Shown here piece by piece: positions 30,244 to 40,845 of a DNA stretch of 52,180 nucleotides. This stretch comes from Gammaproteobacteria bacterium. Its GTDB lineage: Bacteria; Pseudomonadota; Gammaproteobacteria; Xanthomonadales; SZUA-36. A model generated the notes under the pieces. The model was not told where the DNA came from. It made no database searches and saw only the letters and a program-made list of their open reading frames with translations. The stretch is from positions 1-52,180 of the forward strand of contig JAUIBE010000018.1 of assembly GCA_030428105.1 (NCBI GenBank), read 5' to 3'. Each line of letters starts with the position of its first letter. The stretch's first letter is position 1. Made by a program: the position numbers and the translations under genes.

Positions 30244-31020
30244 ATGTTAAAGATCAAAAATTTACATGCCACGGTTGATGGCAAGCCCATTCTCAAGGGC
30301 CTGAGCCTGGAAGTGGGCCGTGGCGAAATACACGCCATCATGGGCCCCAATGGCTCGGGCAAGAGCACCCTGGCGAACGTGATCGCCGGGCGTGATGGCT
30401 ACGAGGTGACCGAGGGTTCGGTGGAGATGGACGGCCAGAACTTGCTGGAGCTGGAGCCGGAAGAGCGCGCTCACGCCGGCGTGTTCCTGGCCTTTCAGTA
30501 CCCGGTGGAAATTCCCGGTGTGAACAACACCTATTTCCTGCGCGCGGCGCTGAACGCCCAGCGCAAGGCGCGTGGCGAGCCGGAGCTGGATTCCATGGAA
30601 TTCCTCAAGCTGGTGCGCGAGAAGCTGGAAATTCTCCACATCGAGGACGACCTGCTGCACCGCGCGGTCAACGACGGCTTTTCCGGCGGTGAGAAAAAGC
30701 GCAACGAGATTTTCCAGATGGCGGTGCTGGAACCGCGCCTGGCCATTCTCGATGAAACCGACTCGGGGCTGGATATCGACGCCCTCAAGCTGGTTTCCGA
30801 TGGCGTCAATCGCCTGCGCAGCGAAGACCGCTCGATGATCGTGGTTACACACTACCAGCGCTTGCTCGATCACATCGTGCCCGATGCGGTGCACGTGCTT
30901 TCAGATGGCAAGATTGCCGCCAGCGGCGGCGCCGACCTGGCGCGCAAGCTGGAAGACCAGGGCTACGCCTGGCTGGAATCCGGTGGCATCGAGGCCGTGG
31001 AGCAGGCGGCCAGCGCCTGA
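30244..31020 (+). CDS. sufC: Fe-S cluster assembly ATPase SufC
   Basis: ABC-type ATPase of the SufBC2D complex, 258 residues. Walker A is GPNGSGKS (about 36-43), the Q-loop 'FLAFQYPVEIPGV' is characteristic of SufC, the signature is 'GFSGGEKKRNEIFQ', and Walker B is 'LAILDETDSGLDIDALK', followed by the switch 'VVTHYQRLLDHI'. A GAGAGG Shine-Dalgarno lies just before the ATG and just after the palindromic element, so translation starts independently of sufB. It ends 6 bases before sufD. Confidence 0.96.
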   Translation: MLKIKNLHATVDGKPILKGLSLEVGRGEIHAIMGPNGSGKSTLANVIAGRDGYEVTEGSVEMDGQNLLELEPEERAHAGVFLAFQYPVEIPGVNNTYFLRAALNAQRKARGEPELDSMEFLKLVREKLEILHIEDDLLHRAVNDGFSGGEKKRNEIFQMAVLEPRLAILDETDSGLDIDALKLVSDGVNRLRSEDRSMIVVTHYQRLLDHIVPDAVHVLSDGKIAASGGADLARKLEDQGYAWLESGGIEAVEQAASA

Positions 31021-31026
31021 TTGCCC

Positions 31027-32334
31027 ATGAGTGCACTCGCTGAACAATGGAGCAGCCAGCTCGTCGCGCTTAACAGTGCAGACGAGGGCATGCCGTCCTG
31101 GGTTGGGGTGCTCCGCAGAGCCGGTGGTGAGGCCTTCGCGCGCCATGGCTTGCCCCACCGGAAGGTGGAAGACTGGAAATACACCTCGCTGAAACTGCTG
31201 GAAGCGCGCAGCGCCCGGTTGGCGGAGCGCGGCGAAGCCGGGTCCGCGGACGAAAGCTGCGCCTGGCCTGAAGCGCTGCCGGTTGACGGTGCCCCTGTGG
31301 TGCGAATGCTGAACGGCAGGCCCACGGGCATTCCCGATTCCATCGCGTCCATCACGGTTGCTTCCTTGAGCGAAGCGCTGACCAACGGTAAACATCCGTG
31401 GCTGCGGGAAATGCTGGAATCGCTGGAAATCAACCGCCCTTCGCTGGCGTTTTCGGCGCTGAATACCTCCACCCTGGGCGATGGCCTGCTGATTCACGTG
31501 CCGGCCAACACCGATGGCGGAACGCTGGCCCTGCAGTGGGCGTTCGACGACCAGGCCCCGGCTCGTCTATTCAACACCCGCGTGACCATTCGCCTGGAAG
31601 CGGGTGCGCGGCTCAACATCGTGGAGCAGTTTGAAAGCCCTGCGGCTCACAACCACGCCCTGAACCTCCTTACCCAGGTCCGGGTTGGCCGTGGCGCCCA
31701 GCTAAATACCATTCGCGTGCAGAACGAGCATGACGAATGCGCATTGGTGACGCGCACCGAGTGCGACGTGGCGGCCGAGGGCTACTTCGAAACCAGCAGT
31801 TTCGACCTGGGCGGTGGACTCGTGCGTCACGACTGCAAGCCCCGCCTGATTGGCGAGGGCGCCAAAGCCCAGGTGAACGGCGTCTTTGCCCTGGGCGGCA
31901 GCCAACACGTCGATCACCACGTCTACGCGGATCATGTTTCCGCCGACACCCACAGCGGCCAGTTTTTCCGCGGCGTGCTCGACGGTCGCAGCCGCGGCGT
32001 GTTCAATGGCAAAGCGCGAATTTGCGAAGGGGCCGATGGGTCCACGGTGCGCCAATCGAACGCCAATCTCCTGCTGTCCGACCACGCCGAAATCGACACC
32101 AAGCCGGAACTGGAGATTTACGCCGATGAAGTGGAGGCCAGTCACGGCGCCACTGTCGGGCAGTTGGATGAAGACGCGGTGTTTTACCTGCGTTCACGCG
32201 GGTTGGATGAGGAACTGGCGCGCGGATTGTTGATGGGCGCATTCTGCAAGGCGGTGCTGGACCAGGCAACGAACTGCCCAGCTTCGTTAGGTGAAGCGAT
32301 AGCGGAGCGGATCGATCGCGCTTTGGGCAAGTAG
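31027..32334 (+). CDS. sufD: Fe-S cluster assembly protein SufD
   Basis: Paralogue of SufB and third component of the scaffold, implicated in iron entry. It has 435 residues. The N-terminal helical part has 'HGLPHRKVEDWKYTSLKLLEA', and the beta-helix core has 'LGGGLVRHDCKPRLIGEGAKAQVNGV', 'HHVYADHVSADTHSGQFFRGVLDG' with the functional His, and 'LLLSDHAEIDTKPELEIYADEVEASHGATVGQLDEDAVFYLRSRG', all read as short consecutive family motifs. I chose the ATG at 31027; the frame is open from a TTG two codons earlier. The N-terminal third is more divergent than the core, as usual. Confidence 0.94.
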   Translation: MSALAEQWSSQLVALNSADEGMPSWVGVLRRAGGEAFARHGLPHRKVEDWKYTSLKLLEARSARLAERGEAGSADESCAWPEALPVDGAPVVRMLNGRPTGIPDSIASITVASLSEALTNGKHPWLREMLESLEINRPSLAFSALNTSTLGDGLLIHVPANTDGGTLALQWAFDDQAPARLFNTRVTIRLEAGARLNIVEQFESPAAHNHALNLLTQVRVGRGAQLNTIRVQNEHDECALVTRTECDVAAEGYFETSSFDLGGGLVRHDCKPRLIGEGAKAQVNGVFALGGSQHVDHHVYADHVSADTHSGQFFRGVLDGRSRGVFNGKARICEGADGSTVRQSNANLLLSDHAEIDTKPELEIYADEVEASHGATVGQLDEDAVFYLRSRGLDEELARGLLMGAFCKAVLDQATNCPASLGEAIAERIDRALGK

Positions 32335-32346
32335 TTGGAGAAGTAG

Positions 32347-33597
32347 ATGAGCTCGCTAGCCATGAAACAGGACCCAAGTAATTTTGACGTCAGCCGCATC
32401 CGCCAGGATTTCCCCATCCTGTCCCGCGAAGTCCATGGCAAACCGCTGGTCTACCTCGACACTGCTGCCTCCGCACAGCGCCCGCTGGCCGTGATTGAGG
32501 CGGTGGAAGATTTCTACAAAAACCACAATGCCAACGTGCATCGCGGCGTGCACCTGTTGAGCCAGGAGGCCACCGACCTGTACGAGCAGGCCCGGCTGGA
32601 CCTGGCGCGTTACATCAACGCCGGGTCAGACCGCGAAATCGTATTCACCCGCGGCACCACCGAGGCCATCAACCTGGTGGCCCAGGCCTACGCACGTCCG
32701 CTGCTGAAAGAAGGCGACGAGATTATCGTCAGCCGCATGGAGCATCACTCCAACATCGTGCCCTGGCAACTGGTTTGCGAGCAGACCGGCGCCACCTTGC
32801 GCGTGGCGGAGATCAACGAGCGCGGCGAAATCATCCTCGATCAGCTCGAGGCCATGCTTTCTGAACGGGTCAAGCTGATCGGCGTGGTGGCGGTTTCCAA
32901 TGCGCTGGGCACCATCAACCCGGTTTCAGAAATCACCGCCATGGCGGCGAAGTTTGGCATCCCGGTGCTGGTGGATGGCGCCCAGGCGATGCCGCACACG
33001 AAGGTGGATGTAAAAGCACTGGGTTGCGATTTCTTCTGCATGTCGGGTCACAAAATGTACGGCCCCACCGGCATAGGCGCGCTATGGGCCAAAAAAGACC
33101 ACCTCGAAGCCATGCCGCCATGGCAGGGCGGCGGCGAGATGATTCGCCAGGTGAGTTTCGACAGAACCGTCTATAACGATGTCCCAGCCAAGTTCGAGGC
33201 CGGCACACCCAATATCGCCGGCGCAGTTGGCCTGGGCGCGGCGGTGCGCTACCTGGAAGGTGTGGGAATGGAAAACATCGCTGCCTGGGAGCAGCATCTG
33301 CTGCAAGTCGGAACCGAACGATTCCAGCAAATCGACGGCCTGCGCATCATTGGCACCGCCAAGCACAAGGCCAGCGTGATCAGCTTCACCCTGGAGGGCG
33401 TGCACCCGCACGACCTGGGCACGGTGATAGATCATTACGGCATTGCGCTTCGAACCGGCCACCATTGCACCATGCCGGCAATGGATTTCTTTGGCGTGCC
33501 GGCAACCGCCAGGGCCTCGTTTGGCCTGTACAACACCCCCGAAGAGATTGAAGCCGCCGCCGGCGCGATCGAAGCATCGCGCAAGATGTTCGTCTGA
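32347..33597 (+). CDS. sufS: Cysteine desulfurase SufS
   Basis: PLP enzyme that takes sulfur from cysteine for cluster assembly (group II NifS-like, 416 residues). The PLP-binding Lys is K236 in 'MSGHKMYGPTGIG', and the active-site Cys is C374 in 'RTGHHCTMP'. Also visible are 'YLDTAASAQRP', 'NVHRGVHLLSQ' and 'RGTTEAINLVA'. GGAGAA precedes the ATG at 32347. It closes the suf operon as seen here: no sufE, sufU, sufT or A-type carrier follows, the next gene being a peptidase. The sulfur acceptor must be encoded elsewhere. Confidence 0.95.
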   Translation: MSSLAMKQDPSNFDVSRIRQDFPILSREVHGKPLVYLDTAASAQRPLAVIEAVEDFYKNHNANVHRGVHLLSQEATDLYEQARLDLARYINAGSDREIVFTRGTTEAINLVAQAYARPLLKEGDEIIVSRMEHHSNIVPWQLVCEQTGATLRVAEINERGEIILDQLEAMLSERVKLIGVVAVSNALGTINPVSEITAMAAKFGIPVLVDGAQAMPHTKVDVKALGCDFFCMSGHKMYGPTGIGALWAKKDHLEAMPPWQGGGEMIRQVSFDRTVYNDVPAKFEAGTPNIAGAVGLGAAVRYLEGVGMENIAAWEQHLLQVGTERFQQIDGLRIIGTAKHKASVISFTLEGVHPHDLGTVIDHYGIALRTGHHCTMPAMDFFGVPATARASFGLYNTPEEIEAAAGAIEASRKMFV

Positions 33598-33620
33598 AGA
33601 CCGGTCCCTGGAATCTGCAT

Positions 33621-34994
33621 ATGCCCGGTCAAATGCAGAGATCAATCTTTCTTGGGGTGATCGCCATCCTGGCGACAGGGACTGTTTGCGCCTCTGAAAG
33701 TGAAGGCATGGACAGCACTATCCTGCTGGATAGTCGCTTCAGCGGCTTCGACGCCATTGCCCACGTGCGCCGCGAACACCCGCAACTGGATGGCCTCGCC
33801 GAGGCCATCAGTCACTGGGCCGGGTATTACTCGGTGAACCCAATTGTCCTGGCCCGCCAAGTGGCACAGGCGCCGTCCGTGCCAAAAAATGCCGATGGCG
33901 TAAAAAGGCTTGCCGCCGCGCTGGCGGAAATGGGCCGGGCCCAGGTACAGGCAACGCCCCCGCAGTCGCCCGAATCGACCAGCGCCAATCAGCCGCCGGT
34001 CATGGATTTGCCGTTCGCGTACCCCCAGGCCTGGCTGTTCAACGGCGTGCACACCTGGACCGGTAGTGATGACGGCGCACCGATGTCATCCATCGATTTC
34101 GTCGAGTCCTGGCAGCAGCGTTGGGGCGACGATACCAGCGCCAACCTGGTTGCCGCGGCTCATGATGGCGAGGTGACCGTGTTTTCGTCCTGCTTTGTCC
34201 ACGTGCAGCACCCGGGCGGATGGGGCACCCGCTACTACCACCTGGATGGCCTGGTGGTGGAAAACGGTCAGCAGGTGTTGGCCGGCCAGGCCCTTGGTGT
34301 TTACGCCGGCATCGAGTCGCAGGCCCTGTGTGGCGGCGGGCACTCTACCGGCCCGCACCTCCATTTCGCGTTGACCCACGACAACCAGTACACCGAGATT
34401 GGCAACCATGCCTTCAGTGGCTACCTGGTGCATCCGGGCGAGTATTCATACGATGCGCGCGCCAGCCACATGTGGCTGGAAAAACGCGGTGAGAAATACT
34501 TTGGCTATGCCCGCAAGATTGCGCATGAGACCGGTGACAGCATCATCGACTATCGCTACAACGGCATGTGGTACACGCCCGAGCACGACGGCCACGGGGT
34601 CAATATCGAGATCTCGGAGTTTGCCGACGGCGAGGGCAGCCGAAAGTCCGTGTTCGTCATCGTCTATACCTACGACGATGATCGTGAGGCGAATTTCTAC
34701 GTTGGCGCCAGTGAGTTTGAGCGCTGGCGCTCCGACGAGACCATGAGCATCAATATGCTGCAGACTTCCGGCGGCAACCTCGCTGACCTGTTGCCGATCG
34801 ATTTTGACGACCCCGGCCAGGCAACCCCGGCCGGTTCGGTGCAGGTACGGTTTTTCGATTGCGGCCAGGCGCAGGTGGACCTGATGTTGATCGACCGGGT
34901 TAGCGGCCAGGTGGCGCATCAACCGTTGCAGCTAACCAGGCTGATCGGTGTGCCGGATCACGCCTGCAATGCGGCGAGCCTGCCGCTGGAGTAA
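33621..34994 (+). CDS. LasA-like M23 family metallopeptidase with C-terminal 'GMWY' domain
   Basis: 457-residue secreted zinc peptidase predicted to cut glycine-containing peptide bridges or other peptidoglycan peptides. The signal peptide ends near VCA-S. The M23A/LasA catalytic residues are present: His144 in 'FNGVHTWTG', Asp159 in 'SSIDF' and the HxH of 'HSTGPHLHF' (246-248). A propeptide-like segment covers about 25-130. After about 310 comes a separate beta domain opening 'YNGMWYTPEHDGHGVNIEI', a module I associate with secreted proteins of Wenzhouxiangella-type bacteria. The short spacing (23 bases) after sufS is probably fortuitous. It could act in predation, competition or cell-wall remodelling. 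Confidence 0.84.
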   Translation: MPGQMQRSIFLGVIAILATGTVCASESEGMDSTILLDSRFSGFDAIAHVRREHPQLDGLAEAISHWAGYYSVNPIVLARQVAQAPSVPKNADGVKRLAAALAEMGRAQVQATPPQSPESTSANQPPVMDLPFAYPQAWLFNGVHTWTGSDDGAPMSSIDFVESWQQRWGDDTSANLVAAAHDGEVTVFSSCFVHVQHPGGWGTRYYHLDGLVVENGQQVLAGQALGVYAGIESQALCGGGHSTGPHLHFALTHDNQYTEIGNHAFSGYLVHPGEYSYDARASHMWLEKRGEKYFGYARKIAHETGDSIIDYRYNGMWYTPEHDGHGVNIEISEFADGEGSRKSVFVIVYTYDDDREANFYVGASEFERWRSDETMSINMLQTSGGNLADLLPIDFDDPGQATPAGSVQVRFFDCGQAQVDLMLIDRVSGQVAHQPLQLTRLIGVPDHACNAASLPLE

Positions 34995-35028
34995 GCGCGG
35001 CCTGGCTTCTCTCCTGCCGGTCTTCGTC

Positions 35029-37281
35029 CTAGTCGCTGGCAATCTCGATTTTTGTGACCCGCTGGAAGCCGCGCGGCAGCTTGCGCCCACGTAGCGCACG
35101 GTCGCCGATATAGTGCTCCAGGTCTTTCACCGCCAGGCGCAGGTAGCGCTGGCCGGCCCACACCAGGATTTCCTGGCCCGGCGAAATCACCGCCATGCCC
35201 ACCATCCACTCCTCGCCGCCTTTCAGGCGCTTGGGGGGAATGTTGATCAGCTTGTTGCCTTTGCCCTTGGAAAGTTCCGGCAGTTCGGCCAGGGGGAACG
35301 CCAGCATGTGTCCTTCAGATGTTGCGCAGACGATGGACGCATCCTCGGTGTTTTCCACCACGCAAGGAAAGACCGGCTCTGAGCCTTTGGGCAGCGAGAT
35401 CATCGCCTTGCCGGCCTTCATGCGGCTGTGCAGGTTGCCCAGCTCGGTGACGAAGCCGTAACCGAAATTGCTGGCCAGGACGATTTTCTGCTCGGCAGGG
35501 CCGGTAAGAGTGGCCAGAACGCGCGCACCGGCCGGTACATTGAAGCGGCTGGTCAGCGGCTCACCCAGGCCACGCGCCGAGGGCAAGCTGTGCGCGGGCA
35601 GGGCATAAGCGCGACCGGTTGAGTCCAGGAACACGGCCTGCTCGTTGCTGCGTCCACGGGCAGCGTCCTGAAATTCATCGCCTGCCTTGTAATTCAGCGC
35701 CGCCGCGTCGATGTCGTGGCCCTTGGCCAGGCGCACCCAGCCAGACTTTGACAGCACCACGGTGACCGGCTCGGAGGGCAGGATGTCTTCTTCTTTCAGC
35801 GCTTGCGCGGCCTCGCGAGCGACCAGTTTGGAGCGGCGCTCGTCGCCATACTTTTCGGCGTCCTCGGTGATCTCGTTTTTCACCAGGGTTTTCATCCGCG
35901 CTTTCGAGCCCAGCGTGGTTTCGAGCGAATCGCGCTCTTCTTCCAACTGGTCCTGTTCGCCGCGGATCTTCATCTCTTCCAGCTTCGCCAGGTGGCGTAA
36001 CTTGAGTTCGAGGATGGCCTCGGCCTGGGTGCCGGTGAGGCCGAAGCGCTCCATCAGCACTGGCTTGGGCTCGTCCTCGCTGCGAATGATGGCGATCACC
36101 TCGTCGATATTGAGGTAAGCAATCATCAGGCCTTCGAGGATGTGCAGGCGGTCGACCACCTGGTCGAGGCGGTGCTCCAGGCGTCGGCGGACGGTATCCA
36201 GGCGAAACGAGATCCACTCTTTCAGCAACTGGCGCAAATCCATCAACTGCGGTTTGCCGTTGATGCCAATCACGTTCAGGTTGACGCGGTAGTTGCGCTC
36301 CAGGTCGGTGGTGGCGAACAGGTGGTTCATCAGCTGCTCGGTATCCACCCGGTTGGAGCGCGGCACGATTACGATGCGGGTTGGGTTTTCGTGGTCGGAT
36401 TCATCGCGGATGTCTTCCACCAGCGGCAATTTCTTGGCCTGCATCTGCGCCGCGATCTGCTCCAGGATGCGGGCCGGCGATGCCTGGTGCGGCAGCGCGG
36501 TAACCACAATCTCGCCGTTTTCCTTCTCCCACACTGCGCGCATCTTCACCGAGCCGTTGCCGGTTTCGTAAATCTTCTGCAGGTCCTCCGCCGGGCTGAT
36601 GATCTCGGCGCCGGTGGGATAGTCGGGACCCTTGATGTGAGTCATCAGGTCCTCGACGGTGGCCTTGGGTTCATCCAGCAGGCGAATGCAGGCGGAGGCC
36701 ACTTCCAGCAGGTTGTGCGGCGGAATGTCGGTGGACATGCCCACCGCGATGCCGGTGGCGCCATTGAGCAGCACGTTGGGCAGGCGCGCGGGCAGGCGCT
36801 CGGGCTCTTTCAGTGAACCGTCGAAATTGGGCACCCACTCCACCGTGCCCATGGCCAGCTCACCCAGCAGGGTGCGGGCGTAGGGCGCCAGGCGTGATTC
36901 GGTGTAGCGCATGGCGGCGAACGATTTCGGATCGTCCGGCGAGCCAAAGTTGCCCTGGCCATCCACCAGCGGGTAGCGGAAGGTGAATGGCTGGGCCATC
37001 AGCACCATGGCCTCGTAGCAGGCCGAGTCGCCGTGCGGGTGGAACTTACCGATCACGTCGCCCACGGTGCGGGCCGATTTCTTGTGCTTGGAGGCTGCGC
37101 TCAGCCCCAGCTCGCTCATGGCATAGATGATGCGCCGCTGGACGGGCTTCAGCCCGTCGCCGACAAACGGCAGGGCGCGGTCGAGCACCACGTACATGGA
37201 ATAGTCGAGATAGGCTTTCTCGGCGTAGTCCTTGAGCGGAAGACGTTCGTGGTCGGTAAAACTCTGGGTGATTTCTGACAT
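35029..37281 (-). CDS. parC: DNA topoisomerase IV subunit A
   Basis: Breakage-reunion subunit of topoisomerase IV, which unlinks daughter chromosomes. The 750 residues contain the catalytic Tyr126 in '[10 protein letters not shown]', the winged-helix '[16 protein letters not shown]' and the quinolone-determining region '[10 protein letters not shown]' with the wild-type Ser86 and Glu90. A long coiled-coil lies at about 430-500 and the C-terminal beta-pinwheel follows from about 500. Length and order match E. coli ParC (752 aa). It is transcribed after parE with a small membrane-protein gene in between (4 bases before the parC start). Confidence 0.96.
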   Translation of the reverse strand: MSEITQSFTDHERLPLKDYAEKAYLDYSMYVVLDRALPFVGDGLKPVQRRIIYAMSELGLSAASKHKKSARTVGDVIGKFHPHGDSACYEAMVLMAQPFTFRYPLVDGQGNFGSPDDPKSFAAMRYTESRLAPYARTLLGELAMGTVEWVPNFDGSLKEPERLPARLPNVLLNGATGIAVGMSTDIPPHNLLEVASACIRLLDEPKATVEDLMTHIKGPDYPTGAEIISPAEDLQKIYETGNGSVKMRAVWEKENGEIVVTALPHQASPARILEQIAAQMQAKKLPLVEDIRDESDHENPTRIVIVPRSNRVDTEQLMNHLFATTDLERNYRVNLNVIGINGKPQLMDLRQLLKEWISFRLDTVRRRLEHRLDQVVDRLHILEGLMIAYLNIDEVIAIIRSEDEPKPVLMERFGLTGTQAEAILELKLRHLAKLEEMKIRGEQDQLEEERDSLETTLGSKARMKTLVKNEITEDAEKYGDERRSKLVAREAAQALKEEDILPSEPVTVVLSKSGWVRLAKGHDIDAAALNYKAGDEFQDAARGRSNEQAVFLDSTGRAYALPAHSLPSARGLGEPLTSRFNVPAGARVLATLTGPAEQKIVLASNFGYGFVTELGNLHSRMKAGKAMISLPKGSEPVFPCVVENTEDASIVCATSEGHMLAFPLAELPELSKGKGNKLINIPPKRLKGGEEWMVGMAVISPGQEILVWAGQRYLRLAVKDLEHYIGDRALRGRKLPRGFQRVTKIEIASD

Positions 37282-37285
37282 CGGG

Positions 37286-37750
37286 TCAGCTTACCTGCTT
37301 GAAGTAGTACATCATGATGAGCGGAATAAATGGCACCATCAGGCTGAATAGGGTCATGAAGACCGCCAGGAACTGCAGCCCACGGCCGCGTTTTACGGCT
37401 TCCTCGCCGCTGATTACGACAGTGTCGCGAATTACTTTCTGGCCAGGGTAGGGCATGCGTTGGGCGTGAATGATACGTCCGGCCTGGATGAAGATGTAAA
37501 CCGAGGCGGCGATCATCGGCGTGACCAGCGCCAGCAGCGCCAGGAACATCAGCCCTGGACGGTCGAGGAAGTGAAGCGCGGCGGCGCGCAACATGGCCTC
37601 GGCCTGCACTTCGTAAAACAAGTCAAGCACCAGCAGCACAACGCCTACCAGGATCGCCGCTCCCACCAGCATCAACGCCCGATTGCGCGCGCCGGGGTCA
37701 GCCGCCTGGATTTCCTTGTGGCCACCTTGCTGTTCAGCTTGTTGCTTCAT
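37286..37750 (-). CDS. Small membrane protein between parE and parC
   Basis: I do not recognise this 154-residue protein. It has three predicted membrane helices: about 27-45 ([20 protein letters not shown]), 63-90 ('[19 protein letters not shown]') and 130-150 ('[20 protein letters not shown]'). The N-terminus is Gln/Glu/Lys-rich and cytoplasmic. A stretch near '[28 protein letters not shown]' is polar and conserved-looking. The gene lies 10 bases after parE and 4 bases before parC, so it is co-translated with both topoisomerase subunits. Its position suggests, but does not prove, a link to chromosome segregation. Confidence 0.75.
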   Translation of the reverse strand: MKQQAEQQGGHKEIQAADPGARNRALMLVGAAILVGVVLLVLDLFYEVQAEAMLRAAALHFLDRPGLMFLALLALVTPMIAASVYIFIQAGRIIHAQRMPYPGQKVIRDTVVISGEEAVKRGRGLQFLAVFMTLFSLMVPFIPLIMMYYFKQVS

Positions 37751-37760
37751 ATCGAGGCCC

Positions 37761-39875
<2,115 letters not shown>

Positions 39876-39882
39876 TTAGTAC

Positions 39883-40839
39883 ATGAAAAAATCGCTTTTT
39901 GTTGCCGCAACGGCTTGCCTGCTAGGGCTGCTGGTCGCTCACCCGTTGCCGTTCGGTGGGGAGCGTTCGTCCACTTCGGTCCACGAACCCGCCCTGTTCC
40001 CGCAGCCACCTGTACCCCCACGGGAACTGGCCCGCGAAACGGACATGTCGCTGCAGTTCGAGCTGGAGCGCCTGGTGCGGCGCAGCAAGCTGTGGCCGGC
40101 GGTGGAAGAGGGCAGGCTGGCGCTGGTGCTGTTGGTTCTGTCTGATCCTCAGCAGCCACGCCTGGCCGAGTTGAACGGCCACCGCATGATGTACGCAGCC
40201 AGCCTGCCAAAGATCGCCATCCTGTTTGGCGCCGCAATGGCGGTGCAGGACGGCAGTCTTGAACTCGACAGGGCGTTGCGCGCGGACATGGTCGACATGA
40301 TCCGTTATTCCTGCAACGAATGCGCCACCCGGGTGTTGGAACGCGTTGGTCGCGAAGAACTGATCGCATTGCTGCAAGCGCCCGACTACCGCTTTTACGA
40401 TGCGCAAGACGGCGGCGGGCTGTGGGTCGGCAAGGATTACGCGCCCACACCGGCTTACCATCGCGACCCGGTTTTCCAGATTTCACACGGCGCAACCGCA
40501 TTCCAGGTGGCGCGTTTTTACTACATGCTGGAAACCGGCACGCTGGCTGGCCCGGAATCCACCCGGCTGATGCACGAGGCCCTTTCCCGGCCTGGCATCC
40601 GCCATAAATTCGTCAAGGGGCTGGGCGCCATTCCGGGGCTGAAAATGTTTCGCAAGTCGGGCACCTGGCGCCAGTACCACTCCGATAGCGCGCTGGTGCA
40701 CTACCGCGGGCAGTCTTACATCGTGGTTGGGCTGACCGAGGACGAAAACGGTGGCCAGTGGCTGGATGAGCTGGCGCTGCCCCTGCACGAACTGGCTTTG
40801 AAGCAGTTGCCGGGCTCCAGGCGAGTCGCCGGACTTTAG
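39883..40839 (+). CDS. Class A beta-lactamase-like serine hydrolase, copy 1
   Basis: 318-residue exported protein with a signal peptide or membrane anchor (1-20) and a Pro-rich linker to about 50. The penicillin-recognising fold is shown by SxxK at Ser107-Lys110 in 'MMYAASLPKIAI', SxN at Ser143-Cys-Asn145 in 'YSCNECATR', and KSGT at 258-261. The class A omega-loop ExxLN, needed for rapid beta-lactam deacylation, is not visible; the region reads 'DGGGLWVGKDYAPT'. It is therefore more likely a peptidase- or amidase-like relative than a resistance enzyme. It is clearly paralogous to the gene at 46486, sharing 'MMYAASLPKIAIL', 'GGGLW', 'SHGAT' and 'FRKSGTW'. It converges on the next gene with only 6 bases between stops. 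Confidence 0.82.
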   Translation: MKKSLFVAATACLLGLLVAHPLPFGGERSSTSVHEPALFPQPPVPPRELARETDMSLQFELERLVRRSKLWPAVEEGRLALVLLVLSDPQQPRLAELNGHRMMYAASLPKIAILFGAAMAVQDGSLELDRALRADMVDMIRYSCNECATRVLERVGREELIALLQAPDYRFYDAQDGGGLWVGKDYAPTPAYHRDPVFQISHGATAFQVARFYYMLETGTLAGPESTRLMHEALSRPGIRHKFVKGLGAIPGLKMFRKSGTWRQYHSDSALVHYRGQSYIVVGLTEDENGGQWLDELALPLHELALKQLPGSRRVAGL

Positions 40840-40845
40840 CGTTGC

